Origin: Methylococcales symbiont of Hymedesmia sp. n. MRB-2018
GTDB lineage: Bacteria; Pseudomonadota; Gammaproteobacteria; Methylococcales; Methylomonadaceae
Reading direction: 5' to 3'
NCBI GenBank assembly: GCA_003666385.1
Contig: QPIN01000056.1
Location: forward strand, 1-64,000
Length of the DNA: 64,000 nucleotides
Shown: in pieces, positions 1 to 10,800 of the stretch
Position numbering within the stretch: the stretch's first letter is position 1
Layout: every line of letters starts with the position of its first letter
The notes under the pieces: generated by a model
Database searches by the model: none
The model's input: the letters and a program-made list of their open reading frames with translations, nothing else
Told to the model about the DNA's origin: nothing
Program-made: the position numbers and the translations under genes

Positions 1-2
1 GC

Positions 3-581
3 AGCCATAACCACACCCTAGCCAGCGGTGCCAGCATCAGCCCATCCATAGAATTGGGAATACGCTATGACGATGGCAGTGGTGAGACTGGCGGCGGCAT
101 AGAGTTAGCAGGTAGCTATCGCTACAGCAGCCCCATAGGACTAGAAATGGAACTACGCGCCCACGGTTTACTGGTACATGAATCTTCTTACCAAGAATGG
201 GGACTCAGTGGCTTAGTTAAATACCAAGCCAACAGCAGTGGTCAAGGCTTATGGTTAAGCCTACAACCAGCATTTGGCGACACTCCAGGCAATGTTGCCG
301 ATGGAGTATGGCAAAAACCCACCGTAGCTAACAATGTAAACGATGAGGATAACAGCAACAGTAGAAGGCTACAGTTAAACACCGAGCTAGGTTACGGATT
401 GCCTGGATTCTTTGGTCGCGGCCTACTCACCCCTTACGCTGGCTTAGGTATAGCAAATGGAACACAAAGCTATAATATAGGCGGACGTTGGAAAATAGAT
501 TCTACAATGAATCTAAATCTAATAGGCGAGCATAAGAAAACAGACGACAGCATACAGTTGCGTGGTAACTTTAGGTTTTAG
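3..581 (+). CDS. C-terminal beta-barrel of a large outer-membrane/autotransporter-like protein (5' end outside window)
   Basis: The reading frame is open from the window edge, so this is the 3' end of a longer gene. The visible part of about 192 residues alternates polar and hydrophobic residues and is rich in Gly, Ser and aromatics. Its motifs (ELRAHGLLVHE, YQEWGLSG, LSLQPAFGDT, TPYAGLG) resemble the C-terminal barrel of autotransporter-like repeat adhesins. The protein ends in Phe (RGNFRF), the usual BamA recognition signal, so it is probably inserted in the outer membrane. The passenger is not visible. A strong terminator follows. The barrel assignment is confident; the exact family is inferred. 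Confidence 0.72.
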   Translation, partial: SHNHTLASGASISPSIELGIRYDDGSGETGGGIELAGSYRYSSPIGLEMELRAHGLLVHESSYQEWGLSGLVKYQANSSGQGLWLSLQPAFGDTPGNVADGVWQKPTVANNVNDEDNSNSRRLQLNTELGYGLPGFFGRGLLTPYAGLGIANGTQSYNIGGRWKIDSTMNLNLIGEHKKTDDSIQLRGNFRF

Positions 582-612
582 TGAGTAAATAACAAAGAGC
601 CAAGGAAAAAGG

Positions 613-646
613 AAAAATGAGGACAAAACGTCCTCATTTTTTTTGT
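613..646 (+). terminator. Rho-independent terminator
   Basis: An 11-bp perfect stem (AAAATGAGGAC / GTCCTCATTTT) with a five-base loop runs into a T tract. It lies about 30 bases after the stop of the barrel gene and probably ends its transcript. Confidence 0.85.
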
Positions 647-784
647 CTGTCATTTCTTTATTTTTAAAGCCCTCGCTGTTTTTGGGTGAGGAGATTCTAA
701 ATAAATGACTTGTTATCGAGCAATACTCACGAACCATTTTTTATGTATAATCGTATTCATTTACATTTACATTACACATAAGCT

Positions 785-1105
785 ATGTTTGATAACGATT
801 ATTTTGAAAGGTGGTTAGATTCTGAAGCCAGTAAGGCGATGGAAAAAATCACCAACCATGAGTCGATTGATCAACAAGAAATGATGGTTTTGGTGTTAAA
901 AGCACAAACCAACCACATTACACAGATGGAGCAAGACTTACGAGGTGAGATGATTGCCTTGCGTGAAGATATGGACAAGCGGTTTGAACAAGTCGATAAG
1001 CGGTTTGATACAATGATTGCCAGAATGGATAAATTTATGATTTGGTCTTTTTCTAATACTTTCATTGCAGCGGGTATTGTGGTCGCCTTAGTTAAATATT
1101 TGTAA
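785..1105 (+). CDS. Small coiled-coil protein with C-terminal membrane anchor
   Basis: The 106-residue protein starts at ATG. It has an acidic N-terminus, a central heptad-rich coiled coil (repeated DKRFEQVDKRFD-type heptads, about residues 50-85), and one hydrophobic C-terminal segment (about 86-104) that could anchor it in the inner membrane. This layout resembles DUF1640-like and related coiled-coil tail-anchored proteins, but I cannot name a family with certainty. The stop codon lies within the end of a MITE-like repeat that begins at about 1102, so the natural C-terminus may have been reset by that insertion. It has no operon partner. The function is unknown. Confidence 0.65.
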   Translation: MFDNDYFERWLDSEASKAMEKITNHESIDQQEMMVLVLKAQTNHITQMEQDLRGEMIALREDMDKRFEQVDKRFDTMIARMDKFMIWSFSNTFIAAGIVVALVKYL

Positions 1106-1236
1106 CTACTCCGCTTACCTCTATTTTGTCCAATGGCCGCGTTGAAAGTGTGCATTTACACCTGTAAACCATGCCTTTACCGTCATTCCCGCGTTCGCGG
1201 GAATGACGGTGACTTGAACAAAATAGAGGGCAATCT
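1102..1236. mobile_element. MITE-A copy 1 (right end truncated)
   Basis: The sequence starts GTAACTACTC and has inward TIR cores CCTCTATTTTGTCCAA and TTGAACAAAATAGAGGG. A second copy in opposite orientation lies at 53733-53874. Both contain the internal words CATTTACACCTGTAAA and GTTGAAAGTG or near variants. This copy carries an extra perfect hairpin (1180-1209) that copy 2 lacks, and it loses its outer right arm where MITE-B begins. It encodes no protein and is probably a non-autonomous element. Confidence 0.8.
1180..1209. repeat. Perfect palindromic hairpin inside MITE-A
   Basis: CCGTCATTCCCGCG and its exact reverse complement are separated by TT. The 14-bp arms form a very stable hairpin. 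The motif looks like the short GC-rich palindromes dispersed in many proteobacterial genomes. It is absent from MITE-A copy 2, so it appears to be a nested insertion. Confidence 0.85.
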
Positions 1237-1239
1237 AAA

Positions 1240-1342
1240 TAGAATTTTTCAGGTTTTAGTCAAAATACAAGTGTAATAGTGAGCTATTGCGCGTTATTTT
1301 GGCTGACCTTTTTTATCCGTTCATGAGTTATGCTGAGTTCTC
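1240..1342. mobile_element. MITE-B copy 1 (left end truncated)
   Basis: The sequence is nearly identical to the elements at 44620-44760 and 61016-61156, but the left 38 bases, including the left TIR, are missing where MITE-A abuts. The right TIR (GTTATGCTGAGTTCTC) is present and overlaps the 3' end of the alkB coding region, supplying its last codons. Confidence 0.85.
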
Positions 1343-1926
1343 AAAGTATTACTTACTATTTTCCTAAAGGTTAAATTGATCCGTTCGCTTTTCAGTTTTT
1401 TTGTTTTTGGGATTTGATGTCGCCAATGATGCTGAATTTCGCCCCTCATTAGCAACAGGTCGCCATGCCCTAACAGTACATCTATCACCTGTTTACGTTG
1501 CTGATGTCTGAATTTAAGCAAACGCTGTTCACCCAAACTTAATGATGCGATGACAGGATTTATTCCCAGCTCTTTTTCATCATCTGCATGACAGCCCATA
1601 GAGTCAGACCCATTACGATAAAGATTTGCCATAACACTATTAAATGAACATTGATGTACTCTTTCAATATTATGCCTTATGGCTATTAATGGCTCCGTCC
1701 ATGGCATTGCCTGGTGATTCACTCCTGAATATTGATAGCTAGCATCTTCATCACCATACCAACACATCAAACGCGGTACTTTTAGCCAGCGACCATAGAG
1801 AAATATCTTTTCTTCTTGCCAGACTAAATTTTGCAATAAAACATTGAATAGTTGCCAAGCGTGTTCCTCTGAGTAAAAACTTTTCACTAAATATAATTCA
1901 CCATTAAAGGGTAATAAATTATTCAA
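1321..1926 (-). CDS. alkB: AlkB-type alkylated-DNA repair dioxygenase
   Basis: The 201-residue Fe(II)/2-oxoglutarate dioxygenase belongs to the AlkB/ALKBH2-like branch, which oxidatively removes 1-methyladenine and 3-methylcytosine lesions. The metal ligands are visible as H113-x-D115 (GCHADDE) and H170 (WRHQIPK). The 2-oxoglutarate and substrate arginines are in ERINLTFR (R182, R188). The length is normal for the family (about 200-215). The final residues after the RINLTFRKIV core (LRTQHNS) are encoded by the MITE-B terminal inverted repeat, so the C-terminus was re-formed by the insertion without touching the catalytic core. It is probably active. It is a single gene, separate from the helicase upstream. 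Confidence 0.9.
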   Translation of the reverse strand: MNNLLPFNGELYLVKSFYSEEHAWQLFNVLLQNLVWQEEKIFLYGRWLKVPRLMCWYGDEDASYQYSGVNHQAMPWTEPLIAIRHNIERVHQCSFNSVMANLYRNGSDSMGCHADDEKELGINPVIASLSLGEQRLLKFRHQQRKQVIDVLLGHGDLLLMRGEIQHHWRHQIPKTKKLKSERINLTFRKIVSNTLRTQHNS

Positions 1927-2058
1927 AAGTGAAATGTTGTTTGCAAATAGAAACTACGACTAGGAATGGGAAAGTTTTCTATCCAGCATGACTCTAAGGG
2001 CTGAGGATTTAATAACTTCCCGATGGGTGACTCTAAAGTATATCTCAGGAAACTGGTT

Positions 2059-3459
2059 CTAATGATTTTTTTTATACTTCCCCCAAATATGCACATTAAC
2101 AGCAGGCCCAATTTCTTCGACTTCCTCATGCTTTTTATTCTTTTCAGGAGTTTCTGAAACTTTTGTTATTTTCTCTGACTCTTTCCTTGCTTTTTGTTTT
2201 TTACTTAATCTGACTTTTTTCTTTTTCGGGCTTTTACGTGGTAAAGGAAGTGGGGTTTCATCCAGCTCAAAGCCCTCTATTTCTTCCCTTGTTAATTGAA
2301 TACCATTATGTTTTTCAATCACAGAAAAATGCGGAAATTCATGGTGGGCAATTAAAGAAATAACATGCCCTGCCTGCCCTGCACGTCCTGTTCGCCCAAT
2401 TCTATGCACATAATCATTGGGCGAACGTGGTAAATCGTAATTAATAACACAAGGTAATTGCTTAATATCAATACCTCTTGCTGCCACATCGGTAGCAATT
2501 AAAATACGTATTTTTCCTGCTTTAAAATCTTTTAATGCGGCAATGCGTTTAGATTGCTCTTTGTTACTGTGCATGGCAGTTGCAGCAATACTTCTGTTTT
2601 CCAGTTTTTTAAGCAGATTATCGCAAGTCCGTTTGGCACTGCAAAATATCAACACTTGTTGCCAGTCATTTTGTTCCAGTAAATGCGCCAGCAAGTCATT
2701 TTTTTGATAATGATTAATGGTAATGACTCGTTGTTCAATATCTAACTCATCAACAAACTCATCCATATTAATAATGTCTGGTTTATTGAGTACTTCACGC
2801 ACTAATTGACTAATACTGTCTGGAAAAGTCGCCGTAAACATCATATTTTGACGTTTATTTGGCAGTAATTTGATAATGCGCTCAATTTCTTCCTGAAAAT
2901 CCCCTTTCATTAAGCGATCCACCTCATCAATCACCAGTGCTTTGACTTGATTAAATTTGATAGCATTTTGATCGACTAAATCAAGTAATCGCCCAGGCGT
3001 AGCAACCAACACATCAGATCCTCCACGTAACGCCTGCATTTGAGGGTTGATTTTGACCCCACCATGGACACTGTGTGATTTAATTGCTGGACTGATATGA
3101 GAAGACAGTTGTGTAAATACATCGGCTACTTGTATGGCTAATTCGCGTGTAGGTACCAGCACTAATATTTGTACACAATTACTACCGACTCTTGCTGTTG
3201 CTTTAAAGCGTTTACATCGATCTATCTGGGCATAGATATTATGATTACTCATCTTATCTAATAGCGGTAAGGCAAAAGCCGCTGTTTTACCTGATCCTGT
3301 ATCAGCACGAGCCAGCACATCCTTACCTTTTAATATAGCGGGTATTGTTTTAGCTTGTATATCCGTTGGCTTTTCAAAACCCATCTGTTTAATGGCCGAG
3401 AGGATTTCATCTGAAAAGGAGAATGATTCAAAATCAGCTTGAGGTGTATTTTTTTTCAT
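2059..3459 (-). CDS. DEAD-box ATP-dependent RNA helicase (RhlE-like)
   Basis: I choose the start at ATG (MKKNTPQADF) because an AAAGAGA-type ribosome site lies just upstream. An in-frame upstream start at 3507 would extend into the 3' end of the transporter gene. The 466-residue protein has the Q motif, motif I ADTGSGKT (residues 52-59), Ia PTRELA, motif II as DEVD rather than DEAD, motif III TAT rather than SAT, RGIDI, and motif VI HRIGRTGRAG. It ends in a Lys-rich, probably RNA-binding tail. The role is likely RNA remodelling in ribosome assembly or mRNA decay. The DEVD and TAT substitutions are unusual but keep the catalytic acids. Confidence 0.9.
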   Translation of the reverse strand: MKKNTPQADFESFSFSDEILSAIKQMGFEKPTDIQAKTIPAILKGKDVLARADTGSGKTAAFALPLLDKMSNHNIYAQIDRCKRFKATARVGSNCVQILVLVPTRELAIQVADVFTQLSSHISPAIKSHSVHGGVKINPQMQALRGGSDVLVATPGRLLDLVDQNAIKFNQVKALVIDEVDRLMKGDFQEEIERIIKLLPNKRQNMMFTATFPDSISQLVREVLNKPDIINMDEFVDELDIEQRVITINHYQKNDLLAHLLEQNDWQQVLIFCSAKRTCDNLLKKLENRSIAATAMHSNKEQSKRIAALKDFKAGKIRILIATDVAARGIDIKQLPCVINYDLPRSPNDYVHRIGRTGRAGQAGHVISLIAHHEFPHFSVIEKHNGIQLTREEIEGFELDETPLPLPRKSPKKKKVRLSKKQKARKESEKITKVSETPEKNKKHEEVEEIGPAVNVHIWGKYKKNH

Positions 3460-3491
3460 AAACTTATCTCTTTCTTTATCTGCTTCAAGTA

Positions 3492-4883
3492 TCAGCTCAC
3501 AACCCACTGGTTCAACAAGTTCTGTAAATCATCTTTTTGCAAAATTTTATTATCCACCTTTAGATACGCCACATTTTCTTCAAAATGCAGCTTTACTTCT
3601 GATACACCTGTAATACCCAGTAACTCTGTGACAAAATCATCCCCTTGAGATGCATTGATATCAGCCAAAGAAATCAGCATATTGGCTAAATATTTAGGTG
3701 TGTTCATAAATAAAGCAACAATAGCCCAGCTACAACTGGCTATTGCACAAAATAAAAATACCACTTCCGCACCCATTTCACCATAAAGCCAGCCTCCACT
3801 GACACCACCAACAAAAGCACCGATAAATTGTGAACTGGAATAAGCACCCATTGCAGTGCCTTTTAAATCGCCAGGAGCCGTCTTGGATATTAATGAAGGT
3901 AATGTCGCCTCCAGCAAATTAAAACCACAGAAAAACAACGCTAAAAACCCAATAATGCCATACAAATCATCAAAGAATTTGAATAGCCCCAAATTAGCTA
4001 ACATTAAGATAATAATCGCACTCACAAAGACTTTTTTCAGCTGACGGTTTTTTTCTGCGATGATGACAAAAGGTACAATAACAGCCATTGAAGTAATTAA
4101 TATCGGTAAATACACCATCCAGTGTTTATCGACTGACAAACCTGCATCTCTTAATAATAAAGGTAACACTACAAAACTGGAAGTCAGACACAAATGCAAA
4201 ATAAAAATACCATAATCCAGTCTTAGTAAATCAGGCGTTTTCAAAACACTAAAAAACTGAGAAGGGACTAATTGCGCATCACAATGCACAATCGATTTTT
4301 CTGGACTTGGCACAATAAACACAACCACTAAAATCGCTAATAATGCCAAAACAGCGGTTAACCAAAAAATGCCAGTGATACCCATATAACTCGCTAAAAT
4401 AGGGCCCAAAGTAATCGCCACAGCAAATGAAATGCCTATACTGGCACCTATGGTAGCCATTGCTTTGGTACGATGGACTTCTTGAGTTAAGTCAGCTACC
4501 AAGGCCATTATTGCGGATGCAATAGCACCGCAACCTTGAATTGCACGACCTAATAAAACACCATAGATAGTAGTTGATACTGCGGCAATGACACTTCCTG
4601 CTGAAAAAATAATCAAACCAATAATAATGATTTTTTTACGACCAAATCTATCGGACAATAAACCAAAGGGAATTTGTAAAATAGCCTGCGATAGCCCATA
4701 AACACTAATTGCAAGACCAATTAACAGAGGTGTAGCGCTTTCCATTTGTTCAGCAAATAATGACAATACAGGCAATATCATAAACAAACCCAACATGCGT
4801 AAAGCATAAATGCTTGCTAAGGAGAAGGTTGCACGCTTTTCCAAGGGTGTCATTGGACTGGTAATATCCTGCATTTGTGCCAA
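3492..4883 (-). CDS. MFS transporter with C-terminal YAM-like domain (YajR-like)
   Basis: The 463-residue major facilitator protein has twelve predicted membrane helices. The N-terminal region carries ALRMLGLFMILPVLSLFAE, the loop 2-3 motif is GLLSDRFGRKK, and motif C-like glycines follow. A soluble C-terminal domain of about 70 residues follows the last helix, as in E. coli YajR. The start is TTG: an AAAGGAG ribosome site lies 8 bases before it, whereas the next ATG (residue 4) is too far away. The substrate is unknown and the protein is probably a proton-driven drug or metabolite exporter. The gene runs in the same direction as, and 32 bases before, the helicase. It is divergent from uvrA. 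Confidence 0.85.
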   Translation of the reverse strand: MAQMQDITSPMTPLEKRATFSLASIYALRMLGLFMILPVLSLFAEQMESATPLLIGLAISVYGLSQAILQIPFGLLSDRFGRKKIIIIGLIIFSAGSVIAAVSTTIYGVLLGRAIQGCGAIASAIMALVADLTQEVHRTKAMATIGASIGISFAVAITLGPILASYMGITGIFWLTAVLALLAILVVVFIVPSPEKSIVHCDAQLVPSQFFSVLKTPDLLRLDYGIFILHLCLTSSFVVLPLLLRDAGLSVDKHWMVYLPILITSMAVIVPFVIIAEKNRQLKKVFVSAIIILMLANLGLFKFFDDLYGIIGFLALFFCGFNLLEATLPSLISKTAPGDLKGTAMGAYSSSQFIGAFVGGVSGGWLYGEMGAEVVFLFCAIASCSWAIVALFMNTPKYLANMLISLADINASQGDDFVTELLGITGVSEVKLHFEENVAYLKVDNKILQKDDLQNLLNQWVVS

Positions 4884-4965
4884 AACTTAAACTCCTTTAA
4901 CTTTGCTATTTGCTTATAAAAAGACGTATATTATCAGGTTCTTTAAAATTGTCGGAATTCAATGA

Positions 4966-7794
4966 GTGGATAAAATTAGTATTCGAGGTGCCAGAACCCA
5001 TAACCTTAAAAATATAGACCTCGACTTACCCAGAGATTCACTCATTGTAATTACTGGTCTTTCTGGCTCAGGCAAATCTTCATTAGCTTTTGATACCATT
5101 TATGCAGAAGGTCAACGACGTTATGTAGAGTCACTCTCTGCCTATGCCAGACAATTTTTATCAATGATGGAAAAGCCCGATGTGGATCATATTGAAGGAC
5201 TTTCTCCCGCTATTTCTATTGAACAAAAATCAACCTCGCATAACCCACGTTCCACAGTCGCTACTATTACAGAAATTTATGATTATTTAAGACTGTTATA
5301 TGCCCGAGCTGGTATTCCACATTGCCCCGAACATAATATTTCTTTACAAGCGCAAACTGTTAGCCAAATGGTAGATCAAGTACTTGCACAAGAAGAGGGC
5401 GAACGCTGGATGTTATTGGCACCTGTTGTAAATCAACGAAAAGGCGAGCATATTCAACTGCTGGAAACCTTGTTGGCAGAAGGTTTTATTCGTGCTCGAA
5501 TCGATGGCGAAATATACGAATTGGACGAACCACCGACTCTCGATTTAAAAAAGAAACATTCTATAGATGTCATTATTGATCGCTTTAAGATACGTGATGA
5601 TATTCGACTGCGTTTATCAGAATCTTTTGAAACCGCCTTAAGAATTGCTGATGGCATTGCCATTGCCGCAACTATGGACGGCAAGAACCAGCTGTTATTT
5701 TCTGAGCGTTATGCCTGCTCACAATGTGGTTATAGTATTGCTGAGCTGGAGCCTCGTATTTTTTCTTTTAACAATCCCAAGGGAGCCTGTCCTGGATGTG
5801 ATGGCTTAGGTACAAAACAAAGTTTTGACCCAGATTTAGTCGTTCATAATGCAGATATTAGCCTTTCTGGCGGTGCCATTAGAGGCTGGGATCGACGTAA
5901 TGCCTATTATTACCAAATCATCCGCTCCCTAGCAGACCATTATGATTTTGATACCGAAACACCTTTTTCAAAAATCCCTAAAAACATTCAAGCGGTTATT
6001 CTTTATGGTAGTGGCAGGGAAAAAATAGATTTCCAATTCGCATCATCTTCTGCAAAAAAGCAAACCAGAACACATCCCTTTGAAGGCATTATTGCCAATA
6101 TGGAAAGACGCTACCATGAAACAGAATCGCAAATGGTACGTGATGAATTAGCAAAATATTTATCCCGAAAAGTCTGTAAACAATGCAATGGTTCTCGCCT
6201 GAATACAGCGGCACGCCATGTCTTCATTAATCAGAAACCCTTGCATGAAATTACTCGTTTACCCATCAAACAAACACTGGAATTTTTTAACCAGCTACAT
6301 TTACCCGGCCATCGGGGCGAAATTGCTGAAAAAATCAATAAAGAAATCCAGCAACGCTTAGAGTTTTTAGTGAATGTTGGGCTGGATTATCTAACCCTAG
6401 ACAGAAATGCTGATACTTTATCTGGTGGAGAAGCGCAACGTATTCGACTAGCAAGTCAAATAGGTGCGGGCTTAGTCGGAGTCATGTATGTATTAGATGA
6501 ACCTTCAATCGGCCTGCATCAACGTGATAATCAACGCTTACTCAGCACCCTTTTTCGCTTACGCGATTTAGGTAATACCGTGATTGTGGTTGAACACGAT
6601 GAAGATGCAATTTTATCAGCTCAACATATAATTGATATTGGTCCAGGTGCAGGTATTCATGGTGGCAAAATCGTCGCTAAAGGAACCGCTGAAGAAATTA
6701 AAAATAACCCAGCATCATTAACTGGACAATATTTATCTGGAAAACAAAAAATTGAAATTCCAAGTTCATTAACTGCATTAAATAAAAAAAAACTAATCAC
6801 TATTCATAATGCACGAGGCAATAATTTACAAAATGTAACCGTCTCTTTTCCCATTGGACTGTTAACCTGTGTCACTGGTGTTTCTGGCTCTGGAAAATCT
6901 ACCTTAATCAATGACACCTTGTATCGAAATGTTGCACGTATTATTAACAAAGCCAGTTGTATACCTGCACCTTGTGATGAAATTAGTGGTTTAAATCATA
7001 TTGATAAAGTAGTCGATATTGATCAAAGTCCTATCGGTCGAACACCTCGCTCTAATCCTGCCACTTATACCGGAATTTTTACCCCGGTTCGTGAACTGTT
7101 TGCTGCAACGGCTGAAGCCAGATCAAGAGGTTACACCCCTGGGCGCTTTAGCTTTAATGTTAAAGGCGGTCGCTGTGAATCCTGTAAAGGAGATGGCGTG
7201 ATAAAAGTAGAAATGCACTTTTTACCTGATATTTTTGTCGCCTGTGATATCTGTCAAGGTAAACGCTATAACAGAGAAACATTAGATATTCGTTATAAGG
7301 GCAAAACCATTAACGAAATTCTAGAAATGACGGTTGAAGATGGCGCTAAATTCTTTAGTCCTGTGCCTGTATTAGCCAAAAAACTACATACTCTAATTGA
7401 TGTAGGACTCAGCTATATTACCTTAGGGCAAAATGCAGTAACCTTATCCGGTGGTGAAGCGCAGCGGGTTAAACTGGCAAAAGAATTATCAAAACGCGAT
7501 ACAGGAAAAACCTTATATATCTTAGATGAACCAACAACAGGATTGCATTTTCACGATATAAAACAATTACTTTCAGTACTGCATACCCTTCGTGACCACG
7601 GTAACACCATCATCATTATTGAACACAATCTTGATGTCATTAAAACCGCAGACTGGGTGATTGATATGGGACCAGAAGGCGGTGCAGAAGGAGGAATGCT
7701 AGTTGCAGAAGGAACACCTGCTGAAGTATCTATAGTTGAGGACTCTTATACTGGACATTATTTAAAGCGATTTTTTGACGTTATCAAAAATTAA
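4966..7794 (+). CDS. uvrA: Excinuclease ABC subunit A
   Basis: The 942-residue DNA-damage recognition ATPase of nucleotide excision repair loads UvrB at lesions. It has two ABC modules with Walker A motifs at residues 31-39 (GLSGSGKSS) and about 638-648 (GVSGSGKST), signature motifs [12 protein letters not shown] and [12 protein letters not shown], and Walker B motifs ending in LDEPS and LDEPTTGL. Zinc-finger cysteines are visible in CSQCGYS...CPGCDG and CESCKGDG...CDICQGKR. The start must be GTG because an in-frame TGA immediately precedes it. I see no convincing LexA box in the upstream 80 bases. It marks the left boundary of the defence island. Confidence 0.97.
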   Translation: MDKISIRGARTHNLKNIDLDLPRDSLIVITGLSGSGKSSLAFDTIYAEGQRRYVESLSAYARQFLSMMEKPDVDHIEGLSPAISIEQKSTSHNPRSTVATITEIYDYLRLLYARAGIPHCPEHNISLQAQTVSQMVDQVLAQEEGERWMLLAPVVNQRKGEHIQLLETLLAEGFIRARIDGEIYELDEPPTLDLKKKHSIDVIIDRFKIRDDIRLRLSESFETALRIADGIAIAATMDGKNQLLFSERYACSQCGYSIAELEPRIFSFNNPKGACPGCDGLGTKQSFDPDLVVHNADISLSGGAIRGWDRRNAYYYQIIRSLADHYDFDTETPFSKIPKNIQAVILYGSGREKIDFQFASSSAKKQTRTHPFEGIIANMERRYHETESQMVRDELAKYLSRKVCKQCNGSRLNTAARHVFINQKPLHEITRLPIKQTLEFFNQLHLPGHRGEIAEKINKEIQQRLEFLVNVGLDYLTLDRNADTLSGGEAQRIRLASQIGAGLVGVMYVLDEPSIGLHQRDNQRLLSTLFRLRDLGNTVIVVEHDEDAILSAQHIIDIGPGAGIHGGKIVAKGTAEEIKNNPASLTGQYLSGKQKIEIPSSLTALNKKKLITIHNARGNNLQNVTVSFPIGLLTCVTGVSGSGKSTLINDTLYRNVARIINKASCIPAPCDEISGLNHIDKVVDIDQSPIGRTPRSNPATYTGIFTPVRELFAATAEARSRGYTPGRFSFNVKGGRCESCKGDGVIKVEMHFLPDIFVACDICQGKRYNRETLDIRYKGKTINEILEMTVEDGAKFFSPVPVLAKKLHTLIDVGLSYITLGQNAVTLSGGEAQRVKLAKELSKRDTGKTLYILDEPTTGLHFHDIKQLLSVLHTLRDHGNTIIIIEHNLDVIKTADWVIDMGPEGGAEGGMLVAEGTPAEVSIVEDSYTGHYLKRFFDVIKN

Positions 7795-7846
7795 GAATAT
7801 TAATACCATTTTCAAAAAATAAAGGCTATGACTGGACACTCAAACT

Positions 7847-10800
7847 ATGCACACAAAATTTTTTACTAATACTAAAGAAAATACTTTATTTGAGAAATTA
7901 TCGGGGGTTTTTAAACACAATTTGTCCATCAATAATTTTGATGTTTTAGTGGGTTATTTTCGTTCCTCTGGCTATTTTAAACTGCGTCCATTACTAGAAA
8001 ATGTTGATAATATCCGCATTTTGGTTGGCATTGATGTTGATAAAATCACCAGCAATATGCAACAAAAAGGCTTGGCATTATTTCAGGGCGATGTTAAGCA
8101 AACCACTCAACAATGGGATAAAAAATTTATCGAAGATATACAACAATCGAAATATGATAAAGAAACCGAGCAGGGTATTTTACAATTTATTGAGGATGTT
8201 AAAAGACAAAAAATCCAGCTAAAAGCCCATCCTAGCCGTATTATTCACGCCAAAATTTATATTTTCCGCCCCGATAATTTTAACCAGCACAATGCCGGCA
8301 ATGTAATCACTGGCTCATCTAATCTTAGTGAGGCGGGTTTAGGCACTAAAAAAACCCCTAATTATGAATTTAATGTGCTGCTAAACGATTATGAGGATAT
8401 TCAATTTGCCACCGATGAGTTTGAGAAACTTTGGTCTGAGGGGGTGGAAATATTGCCCGAACAAGTGGAGAAAAGCAAACAAGCCACTTATTTAAACGAC
8501 GACATAAGCCCTTATGAACTTTATCTAAAATGCCTGATTGAGTATTTTGCTGATGATATTGAGTTTGACCCAAATTCCATTCAAGATTTACCCGATGGGT
8601 TTAAGCGTTTATCCTACCAAATGGACGCGGTTAATGAGGGTTGGGGCATGCTCAAAAAGCATAATGGTTTTTTCTTGTCCGATGTGGTGGGCCTGGGTAA
8701 AACAATGATTGCCACTTTAATTGCCAGACAATTTTATTATCACAATAGTTATCCTGATCACCGTTCTAAAATTTTGCTGATTATTCCACCCGCCTTAAAA
8801 CAAAACTGGCAAGATACACTGCAAAAATTCAAACTTGATGATGCGGTAAAAATCATCACTAACGGCAGTTTGCATAAAATTAAAAACGCCAAAGATTTTG
8901 ATATGGTGATTATTGATGAGGCACATAAGTTTCGCAACGATACGGCTGAATCTTACGACCAATTACAAATTATTTGTAAAACGAAAACCTTAGATAATAA
9001 AGCCAAAAAAGTAATGCTGATTTCAGCTACGCCGCTGAATAATCGCCCCGATGATTTATACAATCAAATTTTATTATTTCAGGATGGCAATAACTCTACC
9101 CTTGATTTTTCGTTGGCAAGTTTTTTTAATAAAGCCAAAAGGCAATATAAAGAGATTTTAAAATTAGCCGATGCAAAAAAAGCTGCAATACAAACCAAAA
9201 TATTATATGAAGAAATTAGGCAGCAGGTGATTGATCCACTTATGGTGCGCAGGACTCGCACTGATTTATTAGATAATGTGCGTTATAAAAAAGACTTAAT
9301 TGAACATAATGTCGTTTTCCCAGAAACCACAGCACCAAAGCCTGTTTATTACCAATTAGATGCAGATTTAAATGCGTTATATGACGCAACTATTAAAAAA
9401 ATTCACAACCCAGAACAAAAGCAAACAGGGTTATTGCATACGCGATACCGAGCTTTGCATTACTTAAAACCAGAATTCAAGCAAAACTACACGAGGGCTG
9501 ATTTTATTGCTGATCGTTTGGTTGGTATTATGAAAACGCTACTGCTGAAACGAATGGATAGCAGTTTTTATGCTTTTAAACAAACCTTAAAGCGTTTTAT
9601 AAAATCATCTGAAACCATGCTCAAGATGATTAAAAACAATCAAATCATCATTGCTCCAAAAATCAATATCAGCGACTATATTCTCAACGCCAAAGAAGAG
9701 GAGTTAATGGAGTTATTGGCGGATGAAAGCCTAACTAATCCCAATATTATCATTTGCACAAAAGATGATTTTGAAGCAGGTTTTGTTGAGGGCGTTAAGC
9801 ATGATTATGAGATGTTGAAACAATTAAAATCCGACTGGGACAAAATAACTAAAGACCCAAAAATTGATGAGTTTTTAACCCAATTACCAAACTTTTTAGT
9901 AGCAGAAAACAACCCAGAACAGAAAATCATCATTTTCACCGAAAGCACTGATACCATGAATTATTTATCACAAAACATCGCAACTACCGATTTTAATGAT
10001 AAAACTTTAGTGGTTAATGCCAGCAACCGCAATCAACTAAAGCAAACCATCAGTGAGAATTTTGATGCCAATATCAACGCCCAAGACAAGAAAAATGCTT
10101 ATCAAATTATTCTAAGCACCGATGTTTTAGCAGAGGGCATAAACTTGCACCGTGCCAATACGGTAATCAATTATGACACCCCGTGGAACGCCACCAAACT
10201 CATGCAACGTATTGGGCGAGTCAATCGTATTGGGCAAGCGGCAAGCCATATTTTTGTGTATAACTTTTATCCCACCGCACAAATTAACGATGATATTGGG
10301 CTGGAAAAAAAGGCATTGATTAAACTGCAAGCTTTTCATAGTGCATTAGGCGAAGATTCACAAATTTATTCCACTGATGAGCAGATCGGTAGCTATGGTA
10401 TTTTTGATGAAAACATTCAAGCAGAAAAAAACCAAACCCTGCCTTTTTTAGAAGAAATAAGAGGCTATAGAAAACACAATCCAGAAAACTATAAACGCAT
10501 TAAAGACCTGCCCAGCAAAGTCAGAAATGCGGTTAAAAACGCCACCCATAAAGACGGCACTCTGGTTTTTGCTCGTACCGAGGACAAAGGTAGTAGCCGA
10601 TTTTATATGATGCAAGCAGACCGTAAAATTGATAATTACAGCTTTATCCAAACTGCCCAATTATTAAAATGCACTCCAGACACCAAAGCCGCACCACTGC
10701 ACCAACAACACTACCCACAAGTTTTATCCGCATTGGATAAGTTTCAAGGTGAAATCGAGCAAAATATCCTCGACCAAACTCAAAATAAATCGCTATCTCC

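Noticed and set aside
519-737. Minus-strand 72-residue ORF over the end of the barrel gene
   Set aside because: It crosses the terminator hairpin and the 3' end of a real gene, has no ribosome site and no recognisable protein.
1992-2012. CTAAG-x-x-CTGAGGATTTAATAA shared between 1994 and 51839
   Set aside because: The similarity covers only about 20 bases with no inverted ends or extension, so it is too weak to call a repeat element.
1923-2129. Minus-strand 68-residue ORF between alkB and the DEAD-box helicase
   Set aside because: It overlaps the 3' end of the helicase in another frame and shows no conserved features.
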